Source: Methanocorpusculum petauri
GTDB lineage: Archaea; Halobacteriota; Methanomicrobia; Methanomicrobiales; Methanocorpusculaceae
Direction of reading: 5' to 3'
Length of the DNA: 64,000 nucleotides
Assembly: GCF_026891975.1 (NCBI RefSeq)
Contig: NZ_JAPTGB010000009.1
Location: 1 to 64,000 of the forward strand
Notes under the pieces: generated by a model
Databases searched by the model: none
Seen by the model: only the letters and a program-made list of their open reading frames with translations
Told to the model about the DNA's origin: nothing
Part shown: piece by piece, positions 24,566 through 33,809 of the stretch
How positions within the stretch are numbered: the first letter of the stretch is position 1
Layout of the letters: each line of letters starts with the position of its first letter
Made by a program: the position numbers and the translations under genes

Positions 24566-25903
24566 ATGGATCCGATACGCTACTATGATATCCGGTATAT
24601 CCGCGGAAACTCCACGACCATTACTGTGGAGAACGGTGATGTGGAGTCGGCCGGTTCAAACTTTTTCGGTAAAGCACTTATCCGTGTTCTCGGTGAGAAA
24701 GGCTGGGGTTACTACTGCGCTTCACCGTTTGATCCCGACGATACCCGCGCAAAACAGGAGTATATTGCTCGTGCCGCCCGCGCCGCAAAACTTGCAAACG
24801 TTTCGGCAGAGATTGCTGATGTTCCCTCCGGCACTCCCCACAGCTGGGCCTGTTCCGCTACGGAACAGGCCGCTGTGCCGATTGAGGAAAAAGCCGATCT
24901 TCTGCTGAAGATGGAGGCCGGAGCGAAACTCCCTGAGATCTGCAGTACGTCCGCACGGTATTCGGAACAGTATCAGGATGTCTGGTTTGAGGACTGCAAC
25001 GGCTACACTGCAAACTCCTCAGTCTGCCGGACACTCTTTACCATCTCCGCGGTCGCCGCCAGGAGCGGAAATATGCAGATGGATTATGAACAGGAAGCGG
25101 TTGTCGGCCCGCTGAATCTTTCGGCGTATCTCGGGTATGGGGAAATGTGTGCGAAGCGCGCCACAGAGCTGCTGGACGCATCCGCCGTTTCCGGCGGAAG
25201 GATGCCTGCGGTGCTGGATCCTGCCATTGGCGGGGTCTTTGCGCATGAAGCAGTCGGTCACGCAAGCGAGGGCGACGCTGTCCGTGACGGTGTTTCGGTT
25301 CTTGCGGGAAAACTCGGGACGCAGGTCGGCTCACCGCTGGTGACTATCATCGATGATCCATCGATGCACGGCTATGGCTACGAGCCGTTCGACGCTGAAG
25401 GTGTCGTCTGCGGGCCGACCGAACTGATCAAGGACGGCGTCATGCATGCCTACATGCACTCGCGCGAGACTCTTGCTGCGGTCGGAGCAGAGACCGGCGA
25501 TGCCGGACATGCCAGAGCGGAGCCGGGAATGCCGCCGCTGGTCCGCATGAGCAACACTTACATCAAAGAGGGTGACGCCTCCTACGATGAGATCATTGCC
25601 GAGTGTAAATCAGGTGTTCTTCTCATCGGTTCCCGCGGCGGACAGGTGGATCCGGGACGCGGTGCGTTTCAGTTTAATGCGAAGTACGGCTACCGGATCG
25701 AAAACGGCGAGACAACCACGATGATTCGCGATGTTTCCCTTTCGGGTGATATCTTGTCTGTTCTTCACAATATTGCCCTCTGCGGCAGTGAACGGAAAAT
25801 GTCATCGGGCATGTGCGGCAAAGGCCAGGCTGTGCCCGTCTCGGATGGTGCGCCGCACGTGTATCTGACCGAAGCAATGGTAGGAGGTTCCGGAAATGCC
25901 TGA
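24566..25903 (+). CDS. tldD: TldD metalloprotease subunit
   Basis: 445 residues from the ATG that precedes DPIRYYDIRYI; a longer frame upstream shows no similarity. The zinc site FAHEAVGHASEGD (HExxxH) is near residue 228, with a distal HSRETL and CGSERKMSSGMCGKGQ near the C-terminus. TldD and TldE form a heterodimeric protease that degrades unfolded peptides and in bacteria matures some microcins. It overlaps tldE by eight bases. Confidence 0.92.
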   Translation: MDPIRYYDIRYIRGNSTTITVENGDVESAGSNFFGKALIRVLGEKGWGYYCASPFDPDDTRAKQEYIARAARAAKLANVSAEIADVPSGTPHSWACSATEQAAVPIEEKADLLLKMEAGAKLPEICSTSARYSEQYQDVWFEDCNGYTANSSVCRTLFTISAVAARSGNMQMDYEQEAVVGPLNLSAYLGYGEMCAKRATELLDASAVSGGRMPAVLDPAIGGVFAHEAVGHASEGDAVRDGVSVLAGKLGTQVGSPLVTIIDDPSMHGYGYEPFDAEGVVCGPTELIKDGVMHAYMHSRETLAAVGAETGDAGHARAEPGMPPLVRMSNTYIKEGDASYDEIIAECKSGVLLIGSRGGQVDPGRGAFQFNAKYGYRIENGETTTMIRDVSLSGDILSVLHNIALCGSERKMSSGMCGKGQAVPVSDGAPHVYLTEAMVGGSGNA

Positions 25904-27188
25904 GTTTTCTATTGATGCAGTTCTTCGCGCGGGTGAAAAGCTCGCCGATGAAACCGAGGTGCTTGTTCTCACGTTCGAAGATCTCTCTCTGGAACAGCGG
26001 AATATGGCGGTTGCCGCAGTCTCTGAACATGCGGGAACTTCCATCTACATCCGGACTGTCTCCGGCGGCAGGATCGGTGTGTCTGCAACTTCGGATCCGA
26101 CCCGCTGGGAGGACTGTCTTGCGGCTGCTGTTTCCTCCGCGAGGCTTGCAGAGCCTGTTGAGGGATGGAAAGGACTGCCGGATCCGGCAGTCCTTCCCGC
26201 AGGAGATGATCCGTTTGATCCGCATCTTTCAATCGATCCGGATATGGCGGCTTCCCTTCTTGCACGGATGAACGATGGTGCGGGTGCGCATCCCGAAGCC
26301 CGCGTGGTTACGGCAGGCGTTTCTCTTTCGAAAGGCTCCTCGATACTTGCAAACAGCCACGGCGTCTGGTATGAGCGGAATATGACCGGCATTTCTCTCG
26401 GTCTTGACGCGATTGCGGACGGTTCGACCGGCTATGAGTATGACACCTCACCGTTCCTTTCCCGCCTTGATCCCGAGAAAATGGGTGAAAAAACTGCATT
26501 CTGGGCAACCGCATCCCGCGATGGTGTTGCGGTTCCGACCGGACGGCGCGATGTTGTTCTGTCGGAGCATGTGGTTGATTCACTGATTCTGGAGCTGGTT
26601 ACGGAAGCGGTGAACGGAAGAAATGTTCTGACCGGCAAATCCGTTTTCGCCGGAAAACTCGGCGAAACTGTTGCAGACTCTTCCATCTCCATTGCGGATG
26701 TGCCGATGGATCCCCAGGGAAACAGCATGCGAAGATTTGATACTGAGGGAACGCCTGCTTCCCGCTGCGATATTCTTGAGAATGGTGTGCTCTCTTCTTT
26801 CCTCTATGACTGCAAGACCGCTGCCCAGGCAAACACGGCATCCACTGGTCATGCGCTTCGCGGTGGAAACGGGGCGACCTACATCTCTCCGCACTGTCTG
26901 CGGGTATCGGGTGACATCTCTGATGTTACCAGAGAACCGTGTCTGTTTGTTCGTGAGGTTATCGGCGCCCACACGGCGAATCCCCTGACAGGAGAGTTTT
27001 CGGTGGAAGTTGCAAACGCCTTTCTGATGGAAGGGGGAGAGTTTGTGCAGCCGGTGAAAAAGGCGATGATCGCCGGAAATGTGTTTGAGATGCTGCAGCA
27101 GATTGACGGTATCAGTACTGAAACAAAGGTTTTCGACGGTGCGGTCGTTCCTAAGATGCGCATTCCTTCCATGCAGGTAATCGGCTGA
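25896..27188 (+). CDS. tldE: TldE/PmbA metalloprotease partner subunit
   Basis: 430 residues, PmbA/TldE family, lacking the HExxxH motif as expected of the regulatory subunit. Family landmarks are an N-terminal SIYIRTVSGGRIGVSAT near 50, GNSMRRFDTEG near 275 and the C-terminal TGEFSVEVANAFLMEGGE near 365. The ATG has AGGAGG within tldD. It works with TldD as one protease; the overlap makes the pair a coupled unit. Confidence 0.92.
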   Translation: MPEFSIDAVLRAGEKLADETEVLVLTFEDLSLEQRNMAVAAVSEHAGTSIYIRTVSGGRIGVSATSDPTRWEDCLAAAVSSARLAEPVEGWKGLPDPAVLPAGDDPFDPHLSIDPDMAASLLARMNDGAGAHPEARVVTAGVSLSKGSSILANSHGVWYERNMTGISLGLDAIADGSTGYEYDTSPFLSRLDPEKMGEKTAFWATASRDGVAVPTGRRDVVLSEHVVDSLILELVTEAVNGRNVLTGKSVFAGKLGETVADSSISIADVPMDPQGNSMRRFDTEGTPASRCDILENGVLSSFLYDCKTAAQANTASTGHALRGGNGATYISPHCLRVSGDISDVTREPCLFVREVIGAHTANPLTGEFSVEVANAFLMEGGEFVQPVKKAMIAGNVFEMLQQIDGISTETKVFDGAVVPKMRIPSMQVIG

Positions 27189-27289
27189 TTCCTCCACTTC
27201 TTTTTTTTAATATTTTCTTTCGTGATTCTTATTCATACTTGCCCGGAAATGCGAATAATCATATTAGATTAAGTTCCATATGATTAATA

Positions 27290-27580
27290 ATGCCCGCACC
27301 AAAGCGTTTGTGCAAAAAACCTACTTCATACAAACTCCCAGTGGATATCGAGGTACTCCTGCATAATGCAGTCGAAAGCGGTGAATATAATAACACGTCA
27401 GATGCGATTACGGCTGCGCTTCGGTTTTTCTTTCAGCACAGGGATATCAAACAGGTAAAGGATGAGGTTGCTGTCCTGCAGAGCGAGGTTCTACTGCTCA
27501 ACAATAAAAATCAGATTCTGGAATCAAAAATTTCTTCTCTTGAGTCGCAGATCAAGCTTCTTCTGCTTCCCAGGGAGTAG
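27290..27580 (+). CDS. Ribbon-helix-helix regulator with coiled-coil tail
   Basis: 96 residues. The N-terminal half fits a CopG/Arc ribbon-helix-helix: a strand (TSYKLPVDIEVLL), helix, the turn YNNTSDAITAAL, and a second helix. Residues 58-90 are a leucine-rich heptad repeat (VLQSEVLLLNNKNQILESKI) that should form a parallel coiled coil. Likely a DNA-binding oligomer. A TATA-like CATATTAG about 30 bases upstream and no ribosome site suggest a leaderless mRNA. Targets unknown. Confidence 0.72.
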   Translation: MPAPKRLCKKPTSYKLPVDIEVLLHNAVESGEYNNTSDAITAALRFFFQHRDIKQVKDEVAVLQSEVLLLNNKNQILESKISSLESQIKLLLLPRE

Positions 27581-27750
27581 TCTTTTTTATAATCTTTCCT
27601 TTCTGTATTTAGGGTGTTGTAGCGGCATTTGTTCTTGGTAATTACCGGTTTGTCATTGATTAGGGTCCGGCCCGCGAGGAGCGTGTGCATGTAAGTGTAA
27701 CATCTGTTTTAGCAAAGCCTCTTATTCTGTGATGTGCAAAATAGAATCAT

Positions 27751-28581
27751 ATGTTGACAACCCGTATTCTCCCAGTACTTCTTGCGGTAGTTCTGGTAGT
27801 GGTTGTTATCGGCTATATGACCGGCACAATTGGAATGGGTTCTAATGTGAATCTGCCGTTTGATCCGTCTTCTACGCCTGTTCCAACTGCAACATCCGAT
27901 ATTGCGAGCCCTGATGCGACCGAGTCATCAACACCCGCAGCAACTCCTACCTGGGAAACTGTTCCTATTTCTTCGCAGATCAACGAGGTCGTAACACCGA
28001 CATCGGCAGCGACTCCCGTGACTGCTGTTCCGACGGTGTCTTCAACCGCGGCGGCTTATTTTGTGCACATGGATGACACCATGATGTATAATACCGCAAC
28101 GTCGCGGATGTTTGAGGTGAATATCGATCACGTTCCGTTTATTGTGTACTTCTCCTTCAATCCGGGTACGGTGAAGAAGTCCTATGTCGCGAAGGATTCA
28201 ACGTCGTCGAATACTGTCCGGTATGAGGTATGGAATCCGTCCACCGGAAAATATGAGACCCGATCGCAGGTGGAGTCCAGATATGTGGTGAAGTCAACGG
28301 ATGTTATTGATCCGAATGCATGGTTTAAGGTTGATATTATCCGCATCTATGATGATGCCGATGCCTATGATACAGCGGTGTCTGCTGCGGGAGGAAAGGA
28401 GAAACTTGCCGAGAAGAAACTTCTGTATGAGGACAACGGTATTATTGTGAAGCAGGACGGGTATGCACGCGGTTACAGCAGCGAGGTGGAAAAGGAACTG
28501 AAGCTTCTCAGTCCCGGGAAATATCTTGTGAAGGTTACCGGAAATCAGATTGTTGTAAATATTCAGATGCTCTCACCATAA
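27751..28581 (+). CDS. Membrane-anchored extracellular protein of unknown function
   Basis: 276 residues. A single N-terminal hydrophobic segment (residues 6-24) is followed by a Ser/Thr/Pro-rich stretch (about 35-105) like the glycosylated stalks of archaeal surface proteins, then a globular domain of about 170 residues rich in beta strands (MFEVNIDHVPFIVYFSFNPG) that I do not recognise. Topology suggests an externally displayed domain. It appears to be monocistronic, with a hairpin over its stop codon. Confidence 0.68.
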   Translation: MLTTRILPVLLAVVLVVVVIGYMTGTIGMGSNVNLPFDPSSTPVPTATSDIASPDATESSTPAATPTWETVPISSQINEVVTPTSAATPVTAVPTVSSTAAAYFVHMDDTMMYNTATSRMFEVNIDHVPFIVYFSFNPGTVKKSYVAKDSTSSNTVRYEVWNPSTGKYETRSQVESRYVVKSTDVIDPNAWFKVDIIRIYDDADAYDTAVSAAGGKEKLAEKKLLYEDNGIIVKQDGYARGYSSEVEKELKLLSPGKYLVKVTGNQIVVNIQMLSP

Positions 28582-28613
28582 CCCTGGTGAGTAGTTTTTC
28601 AAAAAATATTTTT
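28572..28613 (+). terminator. Hairpin overlapping a stop codon
   Basis: CTCACCA and TGGTGAG form a seven-base perfect stem with the TAA stop in its six-base loop, followed by TTTTT and TTTTTTT runs. Confidence 0.5.
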
Positions 28614-28766
28614 TTCCAACAAAGGGTTTTGTTCCTGAAGTCCTGTCTTTCACAAAAAAGTACTGAACGCAGGACTTGCGATTCGGAGACTGAGATTTGA
28701 TCAATAACGACCATTCGTTGTCAATAAAAATATTTATGGGCTGCATCCCTCCCAAAAAATAAAAAA

Positions 28767-29006
28767 TTAGTTTTCGTCTGCGTCTGAGGAGTAGATCAGA
28801 ATTGTTCCTTCTTCCTCGTCCATGCTGTCTGCGATGATGCGTTCGATGACCGTTTCCCAGGCATGAGTGGATAGATGTCGTGTGAGCGCGCGGGTCAGAA
28901 GTTCGGCAAGGAAGATGTTGCGGTTGGAGATTCCTTCCTCGTCCATTTTGTTCTCGATCAGTTTCAGTGTTTCCTGCGAGATGTTGAGTATGATTTCTTC
29001 TGCCAT
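28767..29006 (-). CDS. Small ribbon-helix-helix-like protein
   Basis: 79 residues. The pattern EIILNISQETLKLIENKMDE, then EGISNRNIFLAELLTRAL, fits a strand-helix-turn-helix of the MetJ/Arc class. The tail is acidic (SMDEEEGTILIYSSDADEN). It starts four bases after the stop of a membrane protein carrying a similar motif and is surely co-transcribed with it. DNA binding is inferred from the pattern only. Confidence 0.65.
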   Translation of the reverse strand: MAEEIILNISQETLKLIENKMDEEGISNRNIFLAELLTRALTRHLSTHAWETVIERIIADSMDEEEGTILIYSSDADEN

Positions 29007-29010
29007 GATC

Positions 29011-29556
29011 TTAGTCCCTCTGTTCCTGTTGTGATCTATCTTCATCCAGCAGACTTTCCGCAACAAACCTGCGGAACCGGTCCTGAGCTTCGGGGGAATC
29101 AACATATGCTGAGACCGCCTCACGGATGGATTCCTGCTCTGCATATGCACTGTGGCTGCGGCTGAGTTCTTCAATGATCAGGCTCTGGATGAATTTGGTT
29201 CTGTTGGTTGCCCCTTCCTGTTTCATGAGGCGGTCGATCTGCTGTTTTGCAGTTTCTGAGATCTGCAGGTGTATTCCTGTGTTCTTCATCGCGGTAAGCC
29301 GCGGGATCAGGGTACTGATCATATACACAATTGCAAGAAGGAGAAGGATGATGAGAAGGATCAGCAGTACAACAATTAAGGTGAAATACTCGGGGGAGAT
29401 GAATACCAGTGCATGACCTTCCTCCCCGGGTCCGTTTGAAACTGCACTGGAAACATCTCCAATCGTTCCATTGTCCTGTGCTGCTGCAGGGACTACGGCA
29501 AACACTGCAGTCAGCAGAAAGAGGATGCCGAGAAGAATGGTAATTTTCTGATTCAT
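29011..29556 (-). CDS. Membrane protein with cytoplasmic ribbon-helix-helix-like domain
   Basis: 181 residues. A signal-like N-terminus (ITILLGILFLLTAVFAVVPAAA) is followed by a short extracellular part (about 30-60), one long membrane segment (about 60-83, LIVVLLILLIILLLLAIVYM) and a cytoplasmic tail. The tail has GIHLQISETAKQQIDRLM then GATNRTKFIQSLIIEEL, a ribbon-helix-helix pattern like that of the downstream 79-residue protein. A membrane-tethered RHH is unusual. It could heterodimerise with the soluble one. No known family recognised. Confidence 0.65.
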   Translation of the reverse strand: MNQKITILLGILFLLTAVFAVVPAAAQDNGTIGDVSSAVSNGPGEEGHALVFISPEYFTLIVVLLILLIILLLLAIVYMISTLIPRLTAMKNTGIHLQISETAKQQIDRLMKQEGATNRTKFIQSLIIEELSRSHSAYAEQESIREAVSAYVDSPEAQDRFRRFVAESLLDEDRSQQEQRD

Positions 29557-29806
29557 GATACTTTCACTCACTCCGGATATCAAATGCAATACTATCTTTT
29601 CCGTTTGTAAATATAATCGTATTCATACTGATGAGTTCATCTTATGTCTTTTATTGTTTGTTTTGGGGTTCTCAGGTCTATTTAGGGGACTGAATCACTC
29701 CGGATTTTTCTTTGGCATTCTTACCTGCGAGTAGTTCATATGAAACCCATTATATTATGATTGGTTACATACAAGAGGTATAGGACTTTATTGTTGGGAG
29801 ATACGC

Positions 29807-31465
29807 ATGTCAAAACCAGTCAGAGTACTTGTGATTGTGCTGATTGCTGCAGTTGTTATGTGTGGTGCAGTTCTTACAATCCACCATTCTGTGCCATCAT
29901 CTTCGGAAAATGATGTTTTGACAAAGAAGATGCAGACGGCTGTTCTGAACCTTTCGCAATCTCTGTATGAGTATACCTGGGTTCTTGCCGGAGGTATTGT
30001 GAATGCTGCGGCTGATCTTTCAGGTATTCCCGCAGATGATCCTGCGTCCATCGATATTCTGACGGATTTGTATGTGGAGAATCCGGGTGTTTCTTTCATG
30101 TTTCGGACTGATGCGAACGGTTCTGTTGTCTGTTCCTTTCCTCTGACAGATGTTGCCGGATACGGGATTCCTTCTTCTGTTCTGGATTTAGGGGATGTAT
30201 CGACTGATCTGTATATGCGGACATTTACCAGTACGGCAGGTACGGAGATTACCTGTCTGTTATCTCCGATTTTTTCCGCTGAAGGGGAATATGAGGGAGC
30301 GGTTGGTGCTGCCGGGGATGCACGGCGTTTCTTTGCCGTGCCGATTGATCGATTCCGCAATACAACCGGTTATGATGTCTGGATTGTGAACGATCAGGGT
30401 AAGATTCTGTATTCTCTTGTTCCTGTGACCCGTGAGACGAATATTTTCGCGATGGCAGAGTCTGCCGGAGATGCCGAACTTACGAATGTGTTCCGCATGA
30501 TTATGAGTGAGAAGGAGGGTACGATAACCTACTCTGCCTACAACTACGGCAGGCTGCAGATCGTGGAACGGATTGCTGTGTGGAATAGAATAAATACAAA
30601 GGACAACGGCGAAATTACCATTATTGTAACTACGGATACGTCCAGCAGAAAACTTGTGCCGTCCCCGACTGCGTCTTCGAATCTGACGCTGGAGGAGCAT
30701 GTCAGAGCTGCGCATCTGTATGCAGTGGAGAATGGTCGTGACGCTGCTCTTGCGGAGTTTTCCAATCCGAAAGGGCAGTTTACGACACAGGAGTTTTATA
30801 TTTCTGCCTGGGATATGAACGGAACGATGCTTGCTCATCCGTACCGGCCCGGTCTGATTGGTCATGACAGATCTGGATATGAGGATGTGAACGGGGTTTC
30901 TACGATTTCTATGTTTGCGTCGCGGGCTTTGCACGGCGGGGGATATGTGCTGATGCTGTATCCGAATTATCTGAAGGATATGGAGAATGAGGTGCGGCTT
31001 GTGTATGTTCAGCCGATTGATGATACCTGGTATATTGCCGGCGGGGTGTTTCTTTCCGAGATGCCGAAGAATCTTGATCCGGCAGATACGGATGCGATGG
31101 TTCGGGATCTCCGTTCGATTGTGCAGTATGCTCATGAGTACGGGAAAGAGGCTGCGATTGCGGCTCTTGATGATCCATCCGGTCCGTACTCTAGCGAGGA
31201 ACGCAGGATTGTTGCGCTGGACTATAACGGAACGGTTCTTTCGTGGTCGTCTGATCCAACGCGCGTGGGAGTGAATATTCTTGGCGTGACGGATGTGTAC
31301 GGGGCTTCGTTTGTACGGGATCTGGCCAAGACAGCAAAAGAAGGTGGCGGGTTTGAGTATGTGTACCTGCCGATTCAGCCGGAAAGCATAAGCAGACTGC
31401 AGCTGCAGTACACGCTGCCGGTTGATGATGAGTGGTTTGTTTCTGCCGGAGTCCCTCTGTACTGA
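29807..31465 (+). CDS. Extracellular multi-Cache sensor-like protein without signalling domain
   Basis: 552 residues. One N-terminal transmembrane anchor (residues 7-25), then an apparently double Cache region (about 30-240) and two tandem single Cache-2-like repeats (about 275-400 and 415-552). Each repeat shows the family order: a helix with Ala-rich LYAVENGRDAALAEF, then DMNGTMLAHPYRPGLIG, then YVQPIDDTWYIAGG. Cache domains bind small ligands in chemoreceptors and kinases, but there is no HAMP, methyl-accepting, kinase or cyclase domain. It may sense or scavenge ligands for a partner protein. It converges on the KaiC-like pair. Confidence 0.8.
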   Translation: MSKPVRVLVIVLIAAVVMCGAVLTIHHSVPSSSENDVLTKKMQTAVLNLSQSLYEYTWVLAGGIVNAAADLSGIPADDPASIDILTDLYVENPGVSFMFRTDANGSVVCSFPLTDVAGYGIPSSVLDLGDVSTDLYMRTFTSTAGTEITCLLSPIFSAEGEYEGAVGAAGDARRFFAVPIDRFRNTTGYDVWIVNDQGKILYSLVPVTRETNIFAMAESAGDAELTNVFRMIMSEKEGTITYSAYNYGRLQIVERIAVWNRINTKDNGEITIIVTTDTSSRKLVPSPTASSNLTLEEHVRAAHLYAVENGRDAALAEFSNPKGQFTTQEFYISAWDMNGTMLAHPYRPGLIGHDRSGYEDVNGVSTISMFASRALHGGGYVLMLYPNYLKDMENEVRLVYVQPIDDTWYIAGGVFLSEMPKNLDPADTDAMVRDLRSIVQYAHEYGKEAAIAALDDPSGPYSSEERRIVALDYNGTVLSWSSDPTRVGVNILGVTDVYGASFVRDLAKTAKEGGGFEYVYLPIQPESISRLQLQYTLPVDDEWFVSAGVPLY

Positions 31466-31483
31466 AACTCTGTTTTTTCTTTT

Positions 31484-32209
31484 TTATGTTGGGGGTTTGA
31501 GGTACGGAATTCCATTGTCGTCAAACTCGAGAAGTTTTCCATACCGTTCATGGCGACTGTAGCGGGATTTAAGGACGAGACAGATTTTCCGGTACTCGCC
31601 AAGAAGCGTGTCTTTGGGGAATTCACGGACAAGGAAGATGACGTTGTCGGCGAACTTTTCGGAGTAGCCGTTGGTACTCTGCAAGGGATCTGTGATGTTT
31701 GAAGAGAGCACGACGATGGTTGTACAGGGAATGGATTTGAGTGAGAAGTAGATGTGATAGATGGCCATTACTGCGTTATGACCGGATTCGGAGATCATGG
31801 AGTCTTCGTAGATGGTCATGGAGTCGATTACCAGCCGCGAGACATTCATGTTTTTCAAGAGTTCCGGCAGACCGTTTCCCAGGTAGTAGGAGAGGGAGTC
31901 AAAGTTCTTTGGATCGAGTTTGAGGAAATGGAATTTTTTGTTCAGTTCGCTTTCTATCCACGGGTACATCCGGATCAGTTTTTTCTGGGTACGATGAATT
32001 CCGTGGGTAAAGCTGATGTAGAGTACATCCTCTCCGTTTTTGATACCTTCCACAAGGAACTGCAGGGCAGCGGTTGTTCTGCCCGTACCACTTTCACCGA
32101 TGATGGAGGTGACGGTGTTTTTCATGTATCCGCCGTACAGCAGTTCGTCAAGTCCCGGGACACCCGTAGAGAGATATGTTTCATCCCAGACAATTTCTTC
32201 TTCCAGCAT
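31484..32209 (-). CDS. KaiC/RAD55-family RecA-like protein with altered Walker A
   Basis: 241 residues, single RecA-like domain of the KaiC/RAD55/ArlH group: STGVPGLDELLYGGYMKNTV, then the Walker A loop GESGTGRTT near residue 38, Walker B-like NVSRLVIDSMT near 122 and TTIVVLSSNIT near 161. The invariant P-loop lysine is arginine, so ATP hydrolysis may be lost or reduced. It begins one base after the stop of a second, more divergent family member, forming a two-gene unit divergent from a pilus operon; ArlH, a relative, binds the archaellum motor ATPase. Confidence 0.8.
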   Translation of the reverse strand: MLEEEIVWDETYLSTGVPGLDELLYGGYMKNTVTSIIGESGTGRTTAALQFLVEGIKNGEDVLYISFTHGIHRTQKKLIRMYPWIESELNKKFHFLKLDPKNFDSLSYYLGNGLPELLKNMNVSRLVIDSMTIYEDSMISESGHNAVMAIYHIYFSLKSIPCTTIVVLSSNITDPLQSTNGYSEKFADNVIFLVREFPKDTLLGEYRKICLVLKSRYSRHERYGKLLEFDDNGIPYLKPPT

Positions 32210-32210
32210 T

Positions 32211-33068
32211 TTATGATACCAGCCTCATATTTGTGATCTCAAATCCTATTCCTGTGGCAATATTTACGTTGAAGATTACCATATCGCGCGGATCGATACG
32301 CGGGAAAAGTCCGGTGAACTTCAGCAGATACATCTGCCGCTGTCGTTTGACGGTGGTGTTTTTTTGCCAGAAGAGGTTCAGAACCGCGTCAACGGAGTCG
32401 ATCAGTTCGTTTTCCTGTCCAGGAGAGAGAACTCCGGAAACAAGAAGGAATACAATGGTTATCCGCCATTTTTTGGCAGCACGGGTAAGTCCGCGCATCA
32501 TAGTGACCAGTTCAAGCCAGGTTTCCGGTGTTCTGGTCAGGTACGGCAGAAGTGCGGTCAGGGAGTCGATGAAGATGATGCTCTCTCTTGGGAGTTTGGT
32601 GATTTTTTCGACAAGAATGGTAAGGCCACCGAAGTCGTCGGATGCCGGCATGTTCAGTACTCCCTTGATGGAATCTTTGGACCCGTACCAGTCATAGGGA
32701 ACGTGAGTTCTGCCGAAGTAGTTTTCACCGAGATCGGTGTAATGGATATTCTCCATCATTTTCCGGAACTGGGGATTTTTTTCTGTATTGAAGAGTTCTG
32801 CAATCTGGTGTTCAAACATTTCCCTGTTCAGTGTCAGGGAGATGTAATGGAGTTCGGCAGGGTATATTGTTCCTTCCGGAGCTTCGGTGTTATGCATGAA
32901 GTCAGTGCAGTAGTTCATGAGGGATGTCTGGACCAGTTCGTTGCCGCCGGATCCCGGTTCTGCGAGAACAAGGATGGTGGATCCTGAGATAACTCCTCCG
33001 CCAAGCACCTTGTCAAGGGAGGGTACGCGGGTTGGGTGCAGAACACGTGTTTCAAATGTATCCGGCAT
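32211..33068 (-). CDS. Divergent KaiC-like protein with disrupted Walker A
   Basis: 285 residues. The KaiC-like start VPSLDKVLGGGVISGSTILV is followed by AEPGSGGNELV where the Walker A lysine should be (near residue 40); neither lysine nor the following Ser/Thr is present. A Walker B-like ESIIFIDSLTALL is near residue 170. It is therefore probably a non-hydrolysing partner of the downstream protein. The gene starts 277 bases from the divergent pilin gene, which shares the control region. Confidence 0.75.
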   Translation of the reverse strand: MPDTFETRVLHPTRVPSLDKVLGGGVISGSTILVLAEPGSGGNELVQTSLMNYCTDFMHNTEAPEGTIYPAELHYISLTLNREMFEHQIAELFNTEKNPQFRKMMENIHYTDLGENYFGRTHVPYDWYGSKDSIKGVLNMPASDDFGGLTILVEKITKLPRESIIFIDSLTALLPYLTRTPETWLELVTMMRGLTRAAKKWRITIVFLLVSGVLSPGQENELIDSVDAVLNLFWQKNTTVKRQRQMYLLKFTGLFPRIDPRDMVIFNVNIATGIGFEITNMRLVS

Positions 33069-33345
33069 AGATTATCTATATCTCCCTTTTTTGAGAATTT
33101 ATAGCTTACCGTGATGACGGATTATTTTCGCACAGGATATTTTTCTGATACTCTGCAAAAAACTATCAAAATGTGTGTTTACCTTATATTTTTCGTTGTT
33201 TTATTTTTTCGGTATGAGAACACGTATAATTTGGCGGGAGGGGACAATATATATCTGAGTATTTTCATATAGCTAATAGATTCTCTTTGGCATACCGGAA
33301 TAGTGGTGGATTTTCCGAGTTCCCAAAGAATCTCAAGCATGAAGT

Positions 33346-33759
33346 GTGCTGCCTGTGACTGATAAACATGCCTCGTTCACCCCGGCGATGGGGGTTGTAC
33401 TGGTGATTGTAGTGATTGCGGCACTGGTCGGTGTCGGTCTTTTTGTGATGACCAATATCATGGACGAGGTGCAGTCATCCCGTAACGTACAGATGAATAT
33501 TGTTCTTTCCGGAAATGATATCATTGCAACGGTTCTTCCGAGTTCTGAGGCGTCGTCTCTGCGGATTATTACGATTTATGTGGACGGGGCGGATACAACT
33601 CCTGAGTCGTTCCGTACGCGTGAGGTCTCGGTTGGTGTTCCGATTGTGTATGAGGGAATTGCTTCTGGTGTGATCGGTACACGATTTGTCATGATTAAGG
33701 GTACATTTTCCGATGGAAGGGATGCCATTCTGAAGAATGTCAGGATTCAGTTCTCATAA
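33346..33759 (+). CDS. Archaeal type IV pilin-like protein
   Basis: 137 residues. The N-terminus KHASFTPAMGVVLVIVVIAA follows the archaeal pilin pattern (short basic leader, then a hydrophobic helix, compare SPVIGVILMVAIT), followed by a beta-rich globular domain of about 95 residues. Start codon is GTG; a second in-frame GTG three codons later would give a shorter leader and is equally plausible. It heads an operon with a secretion ATPase and a TadC-like membrane protein, as expected of the structural subunit of a pilus. Confidence 0.75.
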   Translation: MLPVTDKHASFTPAMGVVLVIVVIAALVGVGLFVMTNIMDEVQSSRNVQMNIVLSGNDIIATVLPSSEASSLRIITIYVDGADTTPESFRTREVSVGVPIVYEGIASGVIGTRFVMIKGTFSDGRDAILKNVRIQFS

Positions 33760-33809
33760 GATCATTGATACCTGTAGTCTTTCCGGTGCATTCAGATTTT
33801 GGGGTAAAA

